This document shows positions 55,291 to 63,516 of a DNA stretch of 64,000 nucleotides, in pieces. Origin of the DNA: Allofournierella massiliensis (GTDB taxonomy: Bacteria; Bacillota; Clostridia; Oscillospirales; Ruminococcaceae); assembly GCF_021531255.1 (NCBI RefSeq), contig NZ_JAFBIO010000006.1:1-64000 (forward strand), written 5' to 3'. The notes below the pieces were generated by a model. That model did not search any database, was not told the DNA's origin, and saw only the letters and a list, made by a program, of their open reading frames with translations. Made by a program: the position numbers and the translations under genes. Position 1 is the stretch's first letter. Each line of letters starts with the position of its first letter.

Positions 55291-56178
55291 ATGAACCAAA
55301 TATTGGATATTCTGCGAGGCATCGTGATCGGCATCGCCAACATCATCCCCGGCGTATCCGGCGGCACCATGGCAGTGTCCATGGGTATTTATGATAAGCT
55401 GATCGGCGCGGTCACCGGCCTGTTCCGCCATTTCAAGGACAGCATCCGCCTTTTGCTGCCCCTGGGCATTGGCATGGCCATCGGCATCGTGGGCTTTGGC
55501 TTTTTGCTGAAATACCTGCTGGCCAACTATGTGCTGGCCACCTGCCTCACCTTTGTGGGCCTGATCCTGGGCGGCCTGCCCATCTTGTGGATCAGCCTGC
55601 GCAGCAGCCTGAAGAAAAAGACCTCCGGCCGGCTGGGCCTGGGGGAGGGCATCTGCTTCCTGGCTCTTCTGGGCGTGGGCGTGGGTATGCCCCTGCTGCA
55701 GGGCGCCGAGGGCGCGGTCAAGCAGCTCAGTGTGGACCCGCTCACCCTCCTCACCCTGTTTGCCCTGGGCGTGATCGCCAGCGCTACCATGGTGATTCCC
55801 GGTGTTTCGGGCAGCATGGTGCTGCTGATCCTGGGCTATTACAACTCCATCCTGAACCTGCTCACGGATACGGTGCTCTGCCTCAAGGCCATGGACCTGG
55901 CGGGTGTGATGCACAACTGCCTGCTGCTGGCTCCCTTTGGCGTAGGGGTGGTGCTGGGCATCTTCCTGATCGCCAAGATCATCGAGTATCTCTTCAACAA
56001 CTTCCCCACCCACACCTATGCGGCCATCATCGGCCTGATCCTCTCTTCCCCCTTTGCCATCCTCTATTCGGCCGATGCGCTGGCCGTGATCCGGCCGGTG
56101 GAACTGGTGGTGGGCATCCTGCTGGCTCTGCTGGGCGCCTGGGTCACCTGGCTGATGGGCAGCAAGGAACAAAACTGA
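55291..56178 (+). CDS. DUF368 membrane protein (PopT-like undecaprenyl-phosphate recycler)
   Basis: 295 aa with AAGGAAAGG upstream, about eight hydrophobic segments. DUF368 signatures occur as an internal repeat: GIANIIPGVSGGTMAVSMGIYD (~14-35) and ATMVIPGVSGSMVLLILGYYNS (~168-189). The DUF368 family includes PopT, reported to return undecaprenyl phosphate from the outer to the inner leaflet. That would support the lipid-carrier glycan enzymes seen elsewhere in the window. Monocistronic between its own promoter and terminator. Confidence 0.9.
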   Translation: MNQILDILRGIVIGIANIIPGVSGGTMAVSMGIYDKLIGAVTGLFRHFKDSIRLLLPLGIGMAIGIVGFGFLLKYLLANYVLATCLTFVGLILGGLPILWISLRSSLKKKTSGRLGLGEGICFLALLGVGVGMPLLQGAEGAVKQLSVDPLTLLTLFALGVIASATMVIPGVSGSMVLLILGYYNSILNLLTDTVLCLKAMDLAGVMHNCLLLAPFGVGVVLGIFLIAKIIEYLFNNFPTHTYAAIIGLILSSPFAILYSADALAVIRPVELVVGILLALLGAWVTWLMGSKEQN

Positions 56179-56188
56179 AATCTTTTTT

Positions 56189-56220
56189 CGGGAACAGGCA
56201 GAAATGCCTGTTCCTTTTTT
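56189..56220 (+). terminator. Intrinsic terminator
   Basis: 10-base arms GGAACAGGCA and complement with a GAAA loop, followed by TTTTTT. Confidence 0.92.
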
Positions 56221-56274
56221 CTGCCCGGGGCAGGGGAGAGGGCGGGCCAAATGTAAAATAGTTGTGGTTGTGCT

Positions 56275-56302
56275 TTGGTTCGTTCCATGCTACACTTACA
56301 AT
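56275..56302 (+). promoter_or_regulatory. Promoter of the MFS-phospholipase operon
   Basis: TTGGTT (56275-56280), 16-base spacer, TACAAT (56297-56302). It lies inside the longest open frame, which argues that the upstream ATGs of the MFS gene are not used. Confidence 0.6.
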
Positions 56303-56387
56303 GTATGAGATGAAACCTGTCGAAACAGGGCCGGAACAGGCAAAACGGGAAAGAGAAAACCGGCAAAAACAAAGCGGGGGAGCCAAA

Positions 56388-57743
56388 TTGGATCTGCTGA
56401 AAGATTTTACCAAGGAAGAAAAGAGCTGGATGCTCTACGACTGGGCCAACAGCGCCCATTCGGTGATCGTGGTCACTATTCTGCCCATCTTTTTCAACAC
56501 GGTGGCCAGCTACACCAAGGACGCGGTGTCCAGCATGAGCGCCTGGGGCTATGCCACCAGCCTGGCCATGGCCATTGTGGCCCTGGCCGCGCCGGTGTTG
56601 GGGGCCTTTGGGGATTTTGCCGGGCTGCGCAAAAAGCTGTTTGGGGTATTTCTTGCCCTGGGCTGCCTGAGCTGCCTGCTGCTGGGGGCAACGCCCCTCA
56701 GCGATTTCACCGACCCGGCCCTGGCCGACAAGATGGCCGGGATCATTCTGGGGCTGTACATTCTTTCCACGGTGGGCTTTGCCGGGGCGAACCTCTACTA
56801 TGACAGCTTCCTTTCCGATGTGACCACCGATGAAAGGATGGACCGGGTCTCCACCATGGGCTACGGCCTGGGGTACCTGGGGGGCAGCACCATCCCGCTG
56901 CTGATTTTTCTGGTCATGAACGGGGTGGGGGTGCCCATGCTCACCTGTCTGGCCTTCATTTTTGCCTTTACCGGCCTGTGGTGGCTGGCCTTCTCCCTGC
57001 CCTTTTTGAAAAATGTGCGGCAGAAAGGCGGCGAACCCTTCTGCCGGGGCGCTGCCGGCCGGGCCCTGCGGGGGCTGGGCCGCACCATGAAGGAGATCTG
57101 GCATAATAAGGAGATGCTGGTCTTCCTGCTGGCCTACTTTTTCTATATCGACGGGGTCAACACGGTCATCCACATGTCCACCACCTACGGGGATATGGTG
57201 GGCCTGGGCACCACCGATATGATGCTTGCCCTTTTAATGGTACAGGTGCTGGGCCTGCCTTTCTGCCTTTTGTACATCCGGCTCAGCGCCCGCTTCGGCG
57301 CCCGGGCCATGGTGGGGGTGGGTATCTGCGTCTATGTCATCACCTGCGTGGTGGGCTTTTTTATGAGGAGCGCCTGGCAGTTCTGGCTCCTGGCCTTTCT
57401 GGTCTCCACCAGTCAGGGCGGCGTCCAGGCCCTCAGCCGCAGCATGTTCGGCCGCCTGATCCCGGATAAGGGCCGCTCCGCCGAATTCTTCGGTTTTTAC
57501 GATATTTTCGGCAAATTCAGCGCCATCATCGGGCCTGCCCTGGTGGGGGTGATCAGCGCCGCCGCAGCCGAACAGATCCTGGCCGGGCAGGGCCTGACCG
57601 CCGCCACCGCCACCGCAGCCCAGATCGAGGCGGTAAACGCCCAGGCGGCCCCGCTGGGAATGCTGGGCATCCTTTTGATCTTTGCTCTGGGAGGGGGGCT
57701 GTACTTCTTCGTCCTGCCCCGGGTCTCCCGCAAATCCCGCTGA
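56388..57743 (+). CDS. UMF1/Atg22-like MFS transporter
   Basis: 451 aa if started at TTG 56388, chosen because GGGGGAG lies 6 bases upstream; ATGs at 56301 and 56310 lack a Shine-Dalgarno and fall on or next to the -10. It opens LDLLKDFTKEEKSWMLYDWANSAHS, the YDWANSA motif of the Atg22/UMF1 branch. Twelve hydrophobic segments, a central loop (LKNVRQKGGEPFCRGAAGRALR) and SQGGVQALSRSMFGRLIPD in the second half. Substrate is unknown; vacuolar Atg22 exports amino acids. Co-transcribed with the next gene (18 bases). Confidence 0.88.
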   Translation: MDLLKDFTKEEKSWMLYDWANSAHSVIVVTILPIFFNTVASYTKDAVSSMSAWGYATSLAMAIVALAAPVLGAFGDFAGLRKKLFGVFLALGCLSCLLLGATPLSDFTDPALADKMAGIILGLYILSTVGFAGANLYYDSFLSDVTTDERMDRVSTMGYGLGYLGGSTIPLLIFLVMNGVGVPMLTCLAFIFAFTGLWWLAFSLPFLKNVRQKGGEPFCRGAAGRALRGLGRTMKEIWHNKEMLVFLLAYFFYIDGVNTVIHMSTTYGDMVGLGTTDMMLALLMVQVLGLPFCLLYIRLSARFGARAMVGVGICVYVITCVVGFFMRSAWQFWLLAFLVSTSQGGVQALSRSMFGRLIPDKGRSAEFFGFYDIFGKFSAIIGPALVGVISAAAAEQILAGQGLTAATATAAQIEAVNAQAAPLGMLGILLIFALGGGLYFFVLPRVSRKSR

Positions 57744-57761
57744 AGGAAACGAGGTAAAACC

Positions 57762-58745
57762 ATGCCAGAAGGATATACCCACGTGCGCGTGGCCCGCAAG
57801 GCGGCGGATACCGCCGGCCTGATGAAGCAGATCCATCCGGCGGCCTTCTGCGCCGGGGCCAACGGGCCGGATGAATTTTTCTGCTTTGAAGCCTGGAAGC
57901 CGGCGGATAAGCGCACCCTGGACCTGCCCGCCCTGGGCAGCCGGATGCACCGGGAAAAAACCGGCGCTTTTTTGATGAGCCTGGCCGACCACGCCAGTAC
58001 CCAGGCCCAGAAAAGCTATGCCCTGGGCTTTATTTCCCATTACATCACCGATTGCACCGTTCACCCCTATGTGGCCATGATTACCCAGAAAGGGCAGCTG
58101 TACGATATGCCCGGCGGCCACGGGTATTTTGAGATCGCCCTGGACAGCGAGCTGCATAAAAAGGATTACGGCACCCCTGCCGTATCCGCCGCCCATTCCA
58201 ACCCCCGGCTCACCGGTACCGCTCTGGTGCAGGTGGCCCAGCTGCTGCAGGTATGCCTGAAAGAGGTGTACGGGGTGGATGTGGGGCTGGAGGCGCTGGG
58301 GGATTCCTTCCACCATGCCCATTTCCTGCGGGCGCTGTTTGTGAGCCGGCTGGGGATCAAAAAAAAGCTGCTGGAGGCGGCAGAGCCCCTGTTTGGGGGC
58401 AAGGGCAGCCTGACCGGCCATGTTTCGCCGGCCCGGCTCAAGGGCTGCCGCCGCTCGGATAAGGAGCAGCTGCCCTCGGTCTGGCGCAACCCCTATACCG
58501 GCCAGACCTGCCAGATCACGGTGGCTGGGCTGCTGCACGAATCCACCCGGCGGGCGGTGACCTGCTTTTTGACCTGCCGCAGCTTCTGGCAGGGGCGCAC
58601 TCCCCGGCAGGAGCTGGAAAGGCTTTTGGGCAGCCGCAGCTACGAGACCGGGCTGGAAGATGCGGATTCCCGGGGTGAAAACCCGGTCCTGAACCCGGAA
58701 TTTTATGAAAAAGTTGTGAATAAATCCGTCGCCGGGGAAGAATAA
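57762..58745 (+). CDS. Zinc-dependent phospholipase C-like protein
   Basis: 327 aa. The N-terminal ~200 residues match the PF00882-type zinc-dependent PLC fold: MPEGYTHVRVARKAA, CAGANGPDEFFCFEAW, FLMSLADHASTQAQKSYALGFISHYITDCTVHPYV with spaced His and Asp for the metal centre, and GDSFHHAHFLRALFV. No signal peptide is seen, so a cytosolic location is likely, unlike clostridial alpha-toxin; the substrate is unknown. Many Clostridia carry such proteins. Follows the MFS gene by 18 bases. Confidence 0.85.
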   Translation: MPEGYTHVRVARKAADTAGLMKQIHPAAFCAGANGPDEFFCFEAWKPADKRTLDLPALGSRMHREKTGAFLMSLADHASTQAQKSYALGFISHYITDCTVHPYVAMITQKGQLYDMPGGHGYFEIALDSELHKKDYGTPAVSAAHSNPRLTGTALVQVAQLLQVCLKEVYGVDVGLEALGDSFHHAHFLRALFVSRLGIKKKLLEAAEPLFGGKGSLTGHVSPARLKGCRRSDKEQLPSVWRNPYTGQTCQITVAGLLHESTRRAVTCFLTCRSFWQGRTPRQELERLLGSRSYETGLEDADSRGENPVLNPEFYEKVVNKSVAGEE

Positions 58746-58761
58746 TTGGGCGGTTTGCGCC

Positions 58762-58790
58762 TTGACGAAAGCCGATTATCTGATTAAACT
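58762..58790 (+). promoter_or_regulatory. Promoter of the T-box operon
   Basis: TTGACG (58762-58767), 17-base spacer, TAAACT (58785-58790). Confidence 0.7.
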
Positions 58791-58811
58791 ATATAAGTGT
58801 AAATATGAAAA

Positions 58812-59064
58812 AGCTGTGAACAGGACATGAGGATCTTCGGGAGCTTTTTTCAGAGAGCCGGCGGTGGGTGCAAGCCGGCAGAAGCAGAAGACCCCCCTCA
58901 CCTGGGAGCCGCCGGACTGAAACCAGTAGGCCCGGCCGGGAGCCGCCCGTTACCAGGCAGAGCCCGTTTGAAGGGTGATCGAGCAGCCGCGCCGGCGCGC
59001 GGAATGAGAGTGGTACCGCGGAGTTTTACGCTTCGTCTCTTTGTAAGAGACGGGGCGTTTTTTT
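58812..59064 (+). ncRNA. T-box leader RNA, specifier probably CUC (Leu)
   Basis: All main T-box parts are visible. Stem I has AGAGAGCCGGC and the distal loop GGGTGCAAGCC (58852-58879). The specifier region is followed by CACCTGGGAGC, the stem II/III region contains GTAGGCCCGGCCGGG and CCGTTACC, and the T-box sequence is GAGTGGTACCGCGG (59008-59021). A terminator follows. The triplet before ACCTGGGAGC is CTC (58897-58899), so a leucine tRNA is the likely effector; by alignment slip CCC (Pro) cannot be excluded. Uncharged tRNA binding should prevent termination and turn on the two genes downstream. Confidence 0.93.
59028..59064 (+). terminator. T-box terminator
   Basis: 13-base arms (59028-59040 and 59046-59058, two G-U pairs) and seven T. 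It competes with the antiterminator formed by the T-box sequence. Confidence 0.9.
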
Positions 59065-59087
59065 GTCCCGGGAAAGGGGGGCCGGCC

Positions 59088-59630
59088 ATGCAGGCAGCCG
59101 AATATTTCGAAAAGCTGCTGCCCTATTACGAGGGCAGCTTTGACCTGGAAAAGCCCGCTCACATCCAGGGGCGGGAATATGCGGCCTGCGGCGCCTTTCA
59201 CGCCCATGTGGACAAATACGTCCTGGTGAAAAAGGCCCAGATCTGGGCGGTGGACAGCCACGAGTACTGCCTGTTTGCCACCTATGAGCAGGCCCCCGGC
59301 CAGGAGGAGATCGGGCAGCTGAAAAAGGTCATGGAGGAATATATGGAACCGGTGCTGGCCCGCAAGGGGCAGCCCTCCATGCCCAAAGATCATATGTATA
59401 CCTACCTGACCCTGGTGCTCATCACGGCCAAGAGCCCTGACGCAGGCACCCTGCGGGCGGTGAAGCGGTTCCGGTTCCAGAAGTTTTACCATTTTTATCT
59501 GCGGGGCTACAGCGAGGGCCGGATCGTCCTGGTGGATCTGGAAGGCAAAAAGATCTACACCAACCGGGACGGGCGGGTGCTGCGCAAGTTCCAGCAATCG
59601 GTGCTGAAAAAGCTGGCCGGCGGGGTCTGA
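59088..59630 (+). CDS. Unrecognised 180-aa protein under T-box control
   Basis: 180 aa from ATG 59088 with GGAAAGGGGG upstream. I do not recognise the family. It appears soluble, with no signal peptide or TM. It begins MQAAEYFEKLLPYYEGSFD and contains HAHVDKYVLVKKAQIWAVDSHEYCLFATYE and MPKDHMYTYLTLVLIT. A basic C-terminal half (RAVKRFRFQKFYHFYLRGY, YTNRDGRVLRKFQQSVLKK) alternates beta-like and helical segments. It lies between the T-box terminator and cstA, 85 bases before cstA with no promoter evident, so it is probably co-expressed with CstA on amino-acid starvation. It may be an accessory or regulatory partner of the transporter. Confidence 0.8.
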   Translation: MQAAEYFEKLLPYYEGSFDLEKPAHIQGREYAACGAFHAHVDKYVLVKKAQIWAVDSHEYCLFATYEQAPGQEEIGQLKKVMEEYMEPVLARKGQPSMPKDHMYTYLTLVLITAKSPDAGTLRAVKRFRFQKFYHFYLRGYSEGRIVLVDLEGKKIYTNRDGRVLRKFQQSVLKKLAGGV

Positions 59631-59715
59631 GAACCCCCGAAATTATGGTGCCGCGGGCGCAAGCCCGTTTAAGGGCATAGATTGAGTATGTTGAAAACAA
59701 GGAGGAATCAAAACA

Positions 59716-61392
59716 ATGAGTGGTATCGTATTGCTGCTGATTGCCATCGTTGTTTTGCTGGTCGGCTACGTCTGCTACGGCGGCTGGCTGGTAAAACAGT
59801 GGGGCATCGATCCTGCTCGCAAGACCCCTGCCTTTGAACTGGAGGACGGCGTGGACTACTGCCCCGCCAAGGCCCCTGTTCTGCTGGGTCATCACTTCGC
59901 TTCCATTGCCGGCGCGGGCCCCATCAACGGCCCCATCCAGGCTGCCTACTTCGGCTGGCTGCCCTGCCTGCTCTGGATCCTGCTGGGCGGCATCTTCATC
60001 GGTGCCGTGCAGGACTTCAGCGCCCTGTTCGTTTCCATCCGCAACAAGGGCAAATCCATCGGCGAGGTTCTGGAAGTTTCCCTGAGCCATAAGTGCAAGA
60101 TGATGTTCAGCGTGTTCACCTGGCTGGTTATGCTGCTGGTGGACGCCGCCTTTGCGGACATCGTGGCCAAGACCTTCGCTCCCTCCACCGGCGGCAGCGG
60201 CAGCGTGGCCATGGCCAGCCTGCTGTTCATCCCCATGGCTATCGCCTTCGGCTTTGCGGTTTACCGCAAGCATGCCCCCCTGCTCATCTCCAGCGTGGTG
60301 GGCGTCATCGTGCTGGCCCTGTGCGTGGCCGGCGGCATCATGTTCCCCCTGGTGATCGATAACATCACCTTCTGGCGTGTGGCGGTCTTCATTTACTGCG
60401 CCATCGCTTCCGTCACCCCCGTCTGGATCCTGCTGCAGCCCCGTGACTACCTGAACAGCTTCCTGCTGTACTTCATGATCATCTGCGCTGTGATCGGCAT
60501 CTTCGGTGCCAACCCCGACGTCCAGCTGCCCGCCTTCATCGGCTGGAAGCTGAACGGCACCTACCTGTTCCCCACCCTGTTCATCACCATCGCCTGCGGC
60601 GCTGTGTCCGGTTTCCATTCTCTGATCGCTTCCGGTACCACCTCCAAGCAGATCAGCAATGAGAAGGACGCCAAGATGATCGGCTACGGCGGCATGCTCG
60701 TCGAGTGCGTGCTGGCTGTGATCAGCCTGATCTGCGTGGGCAACCTGACCAGTGACGGCGCTTACGCCGCCATCGGCACCCCCGCCGTGGTCTTCGCCAC
60801 CGGCGTCAAGACCTTCTTTGAGGCCATGGGCATGGGCGCCCAGGCCGCCGAGATCGCCTACACCGTGATCTGCCTGGCCGTTTCCGCCTTCTGCCTCACC
60901 TCTCTGGATACCTGCTGCCGGCTGGGCCGCTTCACCCTGCAGGAGATGTTCCAGCCCAAGGCTGGCGCTCAGCCTACCGGCCTGCAGACTGCCCTGCAGA
61001 ACAAGTACATTTCCACCATCGTCAACCTGGCCTTCGCCAGCCTGCTGGTGGTTGCCGGTTACGATAAGATCTGGCCCCTGTTCGGCGCTGCCAACCAGAT
61101 GGTGGCTGTGCCCGCCCTGATGGCTGCCGCCGTCTTCCTGAAGAAGATCGGCAAGGGCTACAAGATGTTCATTGTGCCCATGTTCTTCATGGCTCTGGCC
61201 TCCATGTCCAGCCTGGTGCTGACCCTGATCGCCCGGGTACAGGCCATTGTGGGCGGCGGCCTGGATGCCACCACCATGTTCACCGATGTGCTGCAGAGCG
61301 TCATCATCGTTCCCATGCTGGTGCTGGCCATCCTGCTGCTCATCGATGGCTGCAAGTACATCTTCGCCAACCACGAGGTCGAGGCCGCCTGA
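59716..61392 (+). CDS. cstA: Carbon starvation protein A (peptide/pyruvate transporter)
   Basis: 558 aa, AAGGAGGA upstream, about sixteen hydrophobic segments. CstA-family blocks: YVCYGGWLVKQWGIDP, APVLLGHHFASIAGAGPINGP (~55-75), FSALFVSIRNKGKSIGEV, IACGAVSGFHSLIASGTTSKQI (~295-316), and FGAANQMVAVPALMAAAVFL. Members import peptides or pyruvate. At 558 aa it is the shorter clostridial type, against ~700 in E. coli CstA. Its place behind a T-box suggests peptide uptake in response to shortage of one amino acid. Confidence 0.93.
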   Translation: MSGIVLLLIAIVVLLVGYVCYGGWLVKQWGIDPARKTPAFELEDGVDYCPAKAPVLLGHHFASIAGAGPINGPIQAAYFGWLPCLLWILLGGIFIGAVQDFSALFVSIRNKGKSIGEVLEVSLSHKCKMMFSVFTWLVMLLVDAAFADIVAKTFAPSTGGSGSVAMASLLFIPMAIAFGFAVYRKHAPLLISSVVGVIVLALCVAGGIMFPLVIDNITFWRVAVFIYCAIASVTPVWILLQPRDYLNSFLLYFMIICAVIGIFGANPDVQLPAFIGWKLNGTYLFPTLFITIACGAVSGFHSLIASGTTSKQISNEKDAKMIGYGGMLVECVLAVISLICVGNLTSDGAYAAIGTPAVVFATGVKTFFEAMGMGAQAAEIAYTVICLAVSAFCLTSLDTCCRLGRFTLQEMFQPKAGAQPTGLQTALQNKYISTIVNLAFASLLVVAGYDKIWPLFGAANQMVAVPALMAAAVFLKKIGKGYKMFIVPMFFMALASMSSLVLTLIARVQAIVGGGLDATTMFTDVLQSVIIVPMLVLAILLLIDGCKYIFANHEVEAA

Positions 61393-61425
61393 GTCCGGCC
61401 CGGTTTCGGAAGATAGCATGCAATC

Positions 61426-61466
61426 AAAAAGCCCCCGCGCTTTCAAAGCGCGGGGGCTTTTTTGAT
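61426..61466. terminator. Bidirectional intrinsic terminator
   Basis: Perfect 18-base arms AAAAAGCCCCCGCGCTTT and complement around one base, T-run on both strands, between convergent cstA and MATE genes. Confidence 0.93.
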
Positions 61467-61468
61467 TT

Positions 61469-62815
61469 TTAGTCCGGGGATGGTTCCTCCGGCATGGAAA
61501 GGAACCGCCGCAGGAAAAACAGGCAGGCAAGGGCGGTGAGCAGGCTGCCGAAAGGGGCGGTGAGCCATACACCGTCCAGCCCCAGTACCGGCACCAAACA
61601 GGCCAGGATCAACAGGGGGAAAAGCAGGGAACGGCCCAGGGAGAGCCCCAGGGAGAGGGCGGGGCGGTCCATCGCGGTGAAAAAGGAGCTCAGCCCCACC
61701 CCGGCCCAGCCGGTGAGATAGGAAAAGGAAAAGAGGGTCATGGCCTGCAGGCTCATTTCGATCAGAGCCGGGTCGCCGTCCCCCACAAAAAGAGGAAGGA
61801 GAGCCCTGCCGCCCAGCCGCATGGCCAGAAAAGCGGCGGCGGAAATCAGAGCGCCAGCCAGCAGGACGCGCTTTTCAAAGGCCAGCATCCGGCGAGAAAG
61901 TCTGGCCCCATAGCAGTAGCTGATGGCCGGCTGCATGGAATCCGCAAGGCCATACAGCAGGGAAGCAGTCACGCTGTCCACATACATGACGATGGAAAAA
62001 GCTGCCACAGCGCGGGAACCTTCCAGATGCAGGAGAAGGCTGTTCACGATGATCATGAGCAGAGAGCCGGAAATGTTGGTGAAAAATTCGCTGGAACCAT
62101 TGTACAGGATATTTTTCAAAAGCCCCCGGCGCAGCCTGCCCTTGACAAAGCGCAGGGGCAGCTTGCCGCCGATCAGGGGCAGAAGCCCCATCAGGCTGCC
62201 CAGCGCCAGGCTGAGGCAGCTGGCCAGAGCCGCCGAGGCGATGCCCCAGCGGAGCACCGCCAAAAACAGGTAGTCCAGCCCGATATTCAGCAGGGAGGCG
62301 GTGACGTTCAGCACCATGCTGTAGCGGGTGAGCCCGCAGATGCGCAGGTAGTTATCCACCGCAAAATAAATCATGACTGCCGGGGTGAAAAGGGCGAAGA
62401 CCTGCAGATACTGGCAGGCCAGTTGCGTCGCCGAGGGGTCGGCCCCCATCAGCTCCAGCAAAGGTCGGGCGAAGAAAAAGCCCAGCACCCCCACCGCCAG
62501 GGCAATCGCCTCGATCAGCAGGGAACAGCGGGTAAAAATCACGCTGGCTTCCCGCTCCCTGTGTTCGCCCAGGTGGATGGCAATCTGCACCGAGGAGCCC
62601 ACTGCCACCATATCGGAAAAGACAAAGCCGATAAACAAAAAGGGCATCACCAGGTTGACTGCGGCCAGGGCCTCTTCCCCCAAAAAGCGGCCCACAAAGA
62701 TGCCGTCGGCAATGGTATAGAGCGAGCTGGCCGCCATGCTGATCATATTGGGCAGGGCGCACCGCAAAAACAGGCGGTTGGGGCTGAGAGTCTCAAAAAC
62801 AGAAGGGGAGCTCAT
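61469..62815 (-). CDS. MATE-family multidrug efflux transporter (MepA-like)
   Basis: 448 aa from ATG 62815 (MSSPSVFETLSPNRLFLRCALP); a TTG four codons upstream lies 3 bases from the AAAGGA site. Twelve hydrophobic segments. MATE features: ALPNMISMAASSLYTIADGIFVGRFLGEEALAAVNL (read ~20-55), RSLLFPLLILACLVP in the C-terminal half, and NGSSEFFTNISGSLLM in the middle. The preceding MarR gene ends 9 bases before this start, reproducing the mepR-mepA arrangement. Substrate would be cationic drugs or dyes, by family. Confidence 0.92.
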   Translation of the reverse strand: MSSPSVFETLSPNRLFLRCALPNMISMAASSLYTIADGIFVGRFLGEEALAAVNLVMPFLFIGFVFSDMVAVGSSVQIAIHLGEHREREASVIFTRCSLLIEAIALAVGVLGFFFARPLLELMGADPSATQLACQYLQVFALFTPAVMIYFAVDNYLRICGLTRYSMVLNVTASLLNIGLDYLFLAVLRWGIASAALASCLSLALGSLMGLLPLIGGKLPLRFVKGRLRRGLLKNILYNGSSEFFTNISGSLLMIIVNSLLLHLEGSRAVAAFSIVMYVDSVTASLLYGLADSMQPAISYCYGARLSRRMLAFEKRVLLAGALISAAAFLAMRLGGRALLPLFVGDGDPALIEMSLQAMTLFSFSYLTGWAGVGLSSFFTAMDRPALSLGLSLGRSLLFPLLILACLVPVLGLDGVWLTAPFGSLLTALACLFFLRRFLSMPEEPSPD

Positions 62816-62823
62816 GGGGAAAT

Positions 62824-63258
62824 TCAAAATCCTTTCATGTATTCCTGGCTGAAATCATCCAGAATGCTGCAGAAATCCGCCAATTGGGCGGGTGTGTATT
62901 TTTCTTCTATGGCCCGCACAGCTTTTTCAAAGGGGCTGTCATAGGCGCGCAGAGCCTGGGCGACGACCTCGGTCACCTCCAGGCGCACCACCCGCCGATC
63001 CTTTTCATCCCGGCATTTCCGCACAAAGCCCAGCCGGCTCAGTTCATTCACCTTCAGGGTGGCCGCCGAGGGGCTGATGTGCAGGGTGCGGGCCAGGCTG
63101 CCCACGGTGCAGCCTTGGGTCTGGGCCTGGTAAGAGATCACATCCAGGTACATCATGCTGTTGTAAGAAAATTCACCCCCGCCGTTCTTGGCCAGCTGCC
63201 GCAGCTCGCAGACGGTGGAATCGTAATAATAGCGGTTCAGGGTATCGCGCAGATCCAT
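62824..63258 (-). CDS. MarR-family regulator of the adjacent MATE pump
   Basis: 144 aa. Winged helix at ~35-100: YLDVISYQAQTQGCTVGSLARTLHISPSAATLKVNELSRLG, wing KCRDEKDRRVVRLEVTE with the conserved Asp-Arg. The N-terminal dimerisation helix (MDLRDTLNRYYYDSTV) and C-terminal helices fit. AGGAGG-like GGAGGCAAGT precedes the ATG. The gene is under a promoter whose start region is covered by a palindrome, so autoregulation with the pump is likely. Confidence 0.92.
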   Translation of the reverse strand: MDLRDTLNRYYYDSTVCELRQLAKNGGGEFSYNSMMYLDVISYQAQTQGCTVGSLARTLHISPSAATLKVNELSRLGFVRKCRDEKDRRVVRLEVTEVVAQALRAYDSPFEKAVRAIEEKYTPAQLADFCSILDDFSQEYMKGF

Positions 63259-63293
63259 ACTTGCCTCCTGTTTGCACCGATATCTGGAAAATG

Positions 63294-63323
63294 TTTAAGC
63301 GTATTTATATAAATTTGCTTAAA
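63294..63323 (-). promoter_or_regulatory. Palindromic operator of the marR-MATE operon
   Basis: A 30-base near-palindrome: TTTAAGC / GCTTAAA outer arms and the perfect 12-base core ATTTATATAAAT, two mismatches in all. It starts at the -10 and covers the transcription start of the MarR gene. Confidence 0.7.
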
Positions 63324-63350
63324 TATATCACGAAAAGACAAGGCTGTCAA
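63322..63350 (-). promoter_or_regulatory. Promoter of the marR-MATE operon
   Basis: Minus strand: TTGACA (63345-63350), 17-base spacer, TATATT (63322-63327). The -35 lies within the arm of the upstream terminator. Confidence 0.75.
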
Positions 63351-63379
63351 GCCGGGCAACGCCGGCCTGACAGCCTTGT
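63338..63379 (-). terminator. Terminator of pflB
   Basis: 12-base arms ACAAGGCTGTCA (63338-63349) and complement (63368-63379), with further GCCGG/CCGGC pairing inside and TCTTTT after it on the minus strand. It ends the pflB transcript 140 bases past the stop. Confidence 0.75.
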
Positions 63380-63516
63380 TTTGCGCCAAAACAGAAATGG
63401 GAAGGGAACGGTATCATCCGGGCCTTAAAAGCAGCTTTTGAGGGGGAGGCTGCCCTCTCAAAAAGGCAGAGCCCTCTTGAAAAGCCCGGCATATCCGGGA
63501 AAGGGGAAAGCCGCCC

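Noticed and set aside
56262-56387. Longer N-terminus of the MFS transporter from earlier starts
   Set aside because: The starts overlap or touch the promoter -10 and lack a Shine-Dalgarno; TTG 56388 has GGGGGAG at good spacing.
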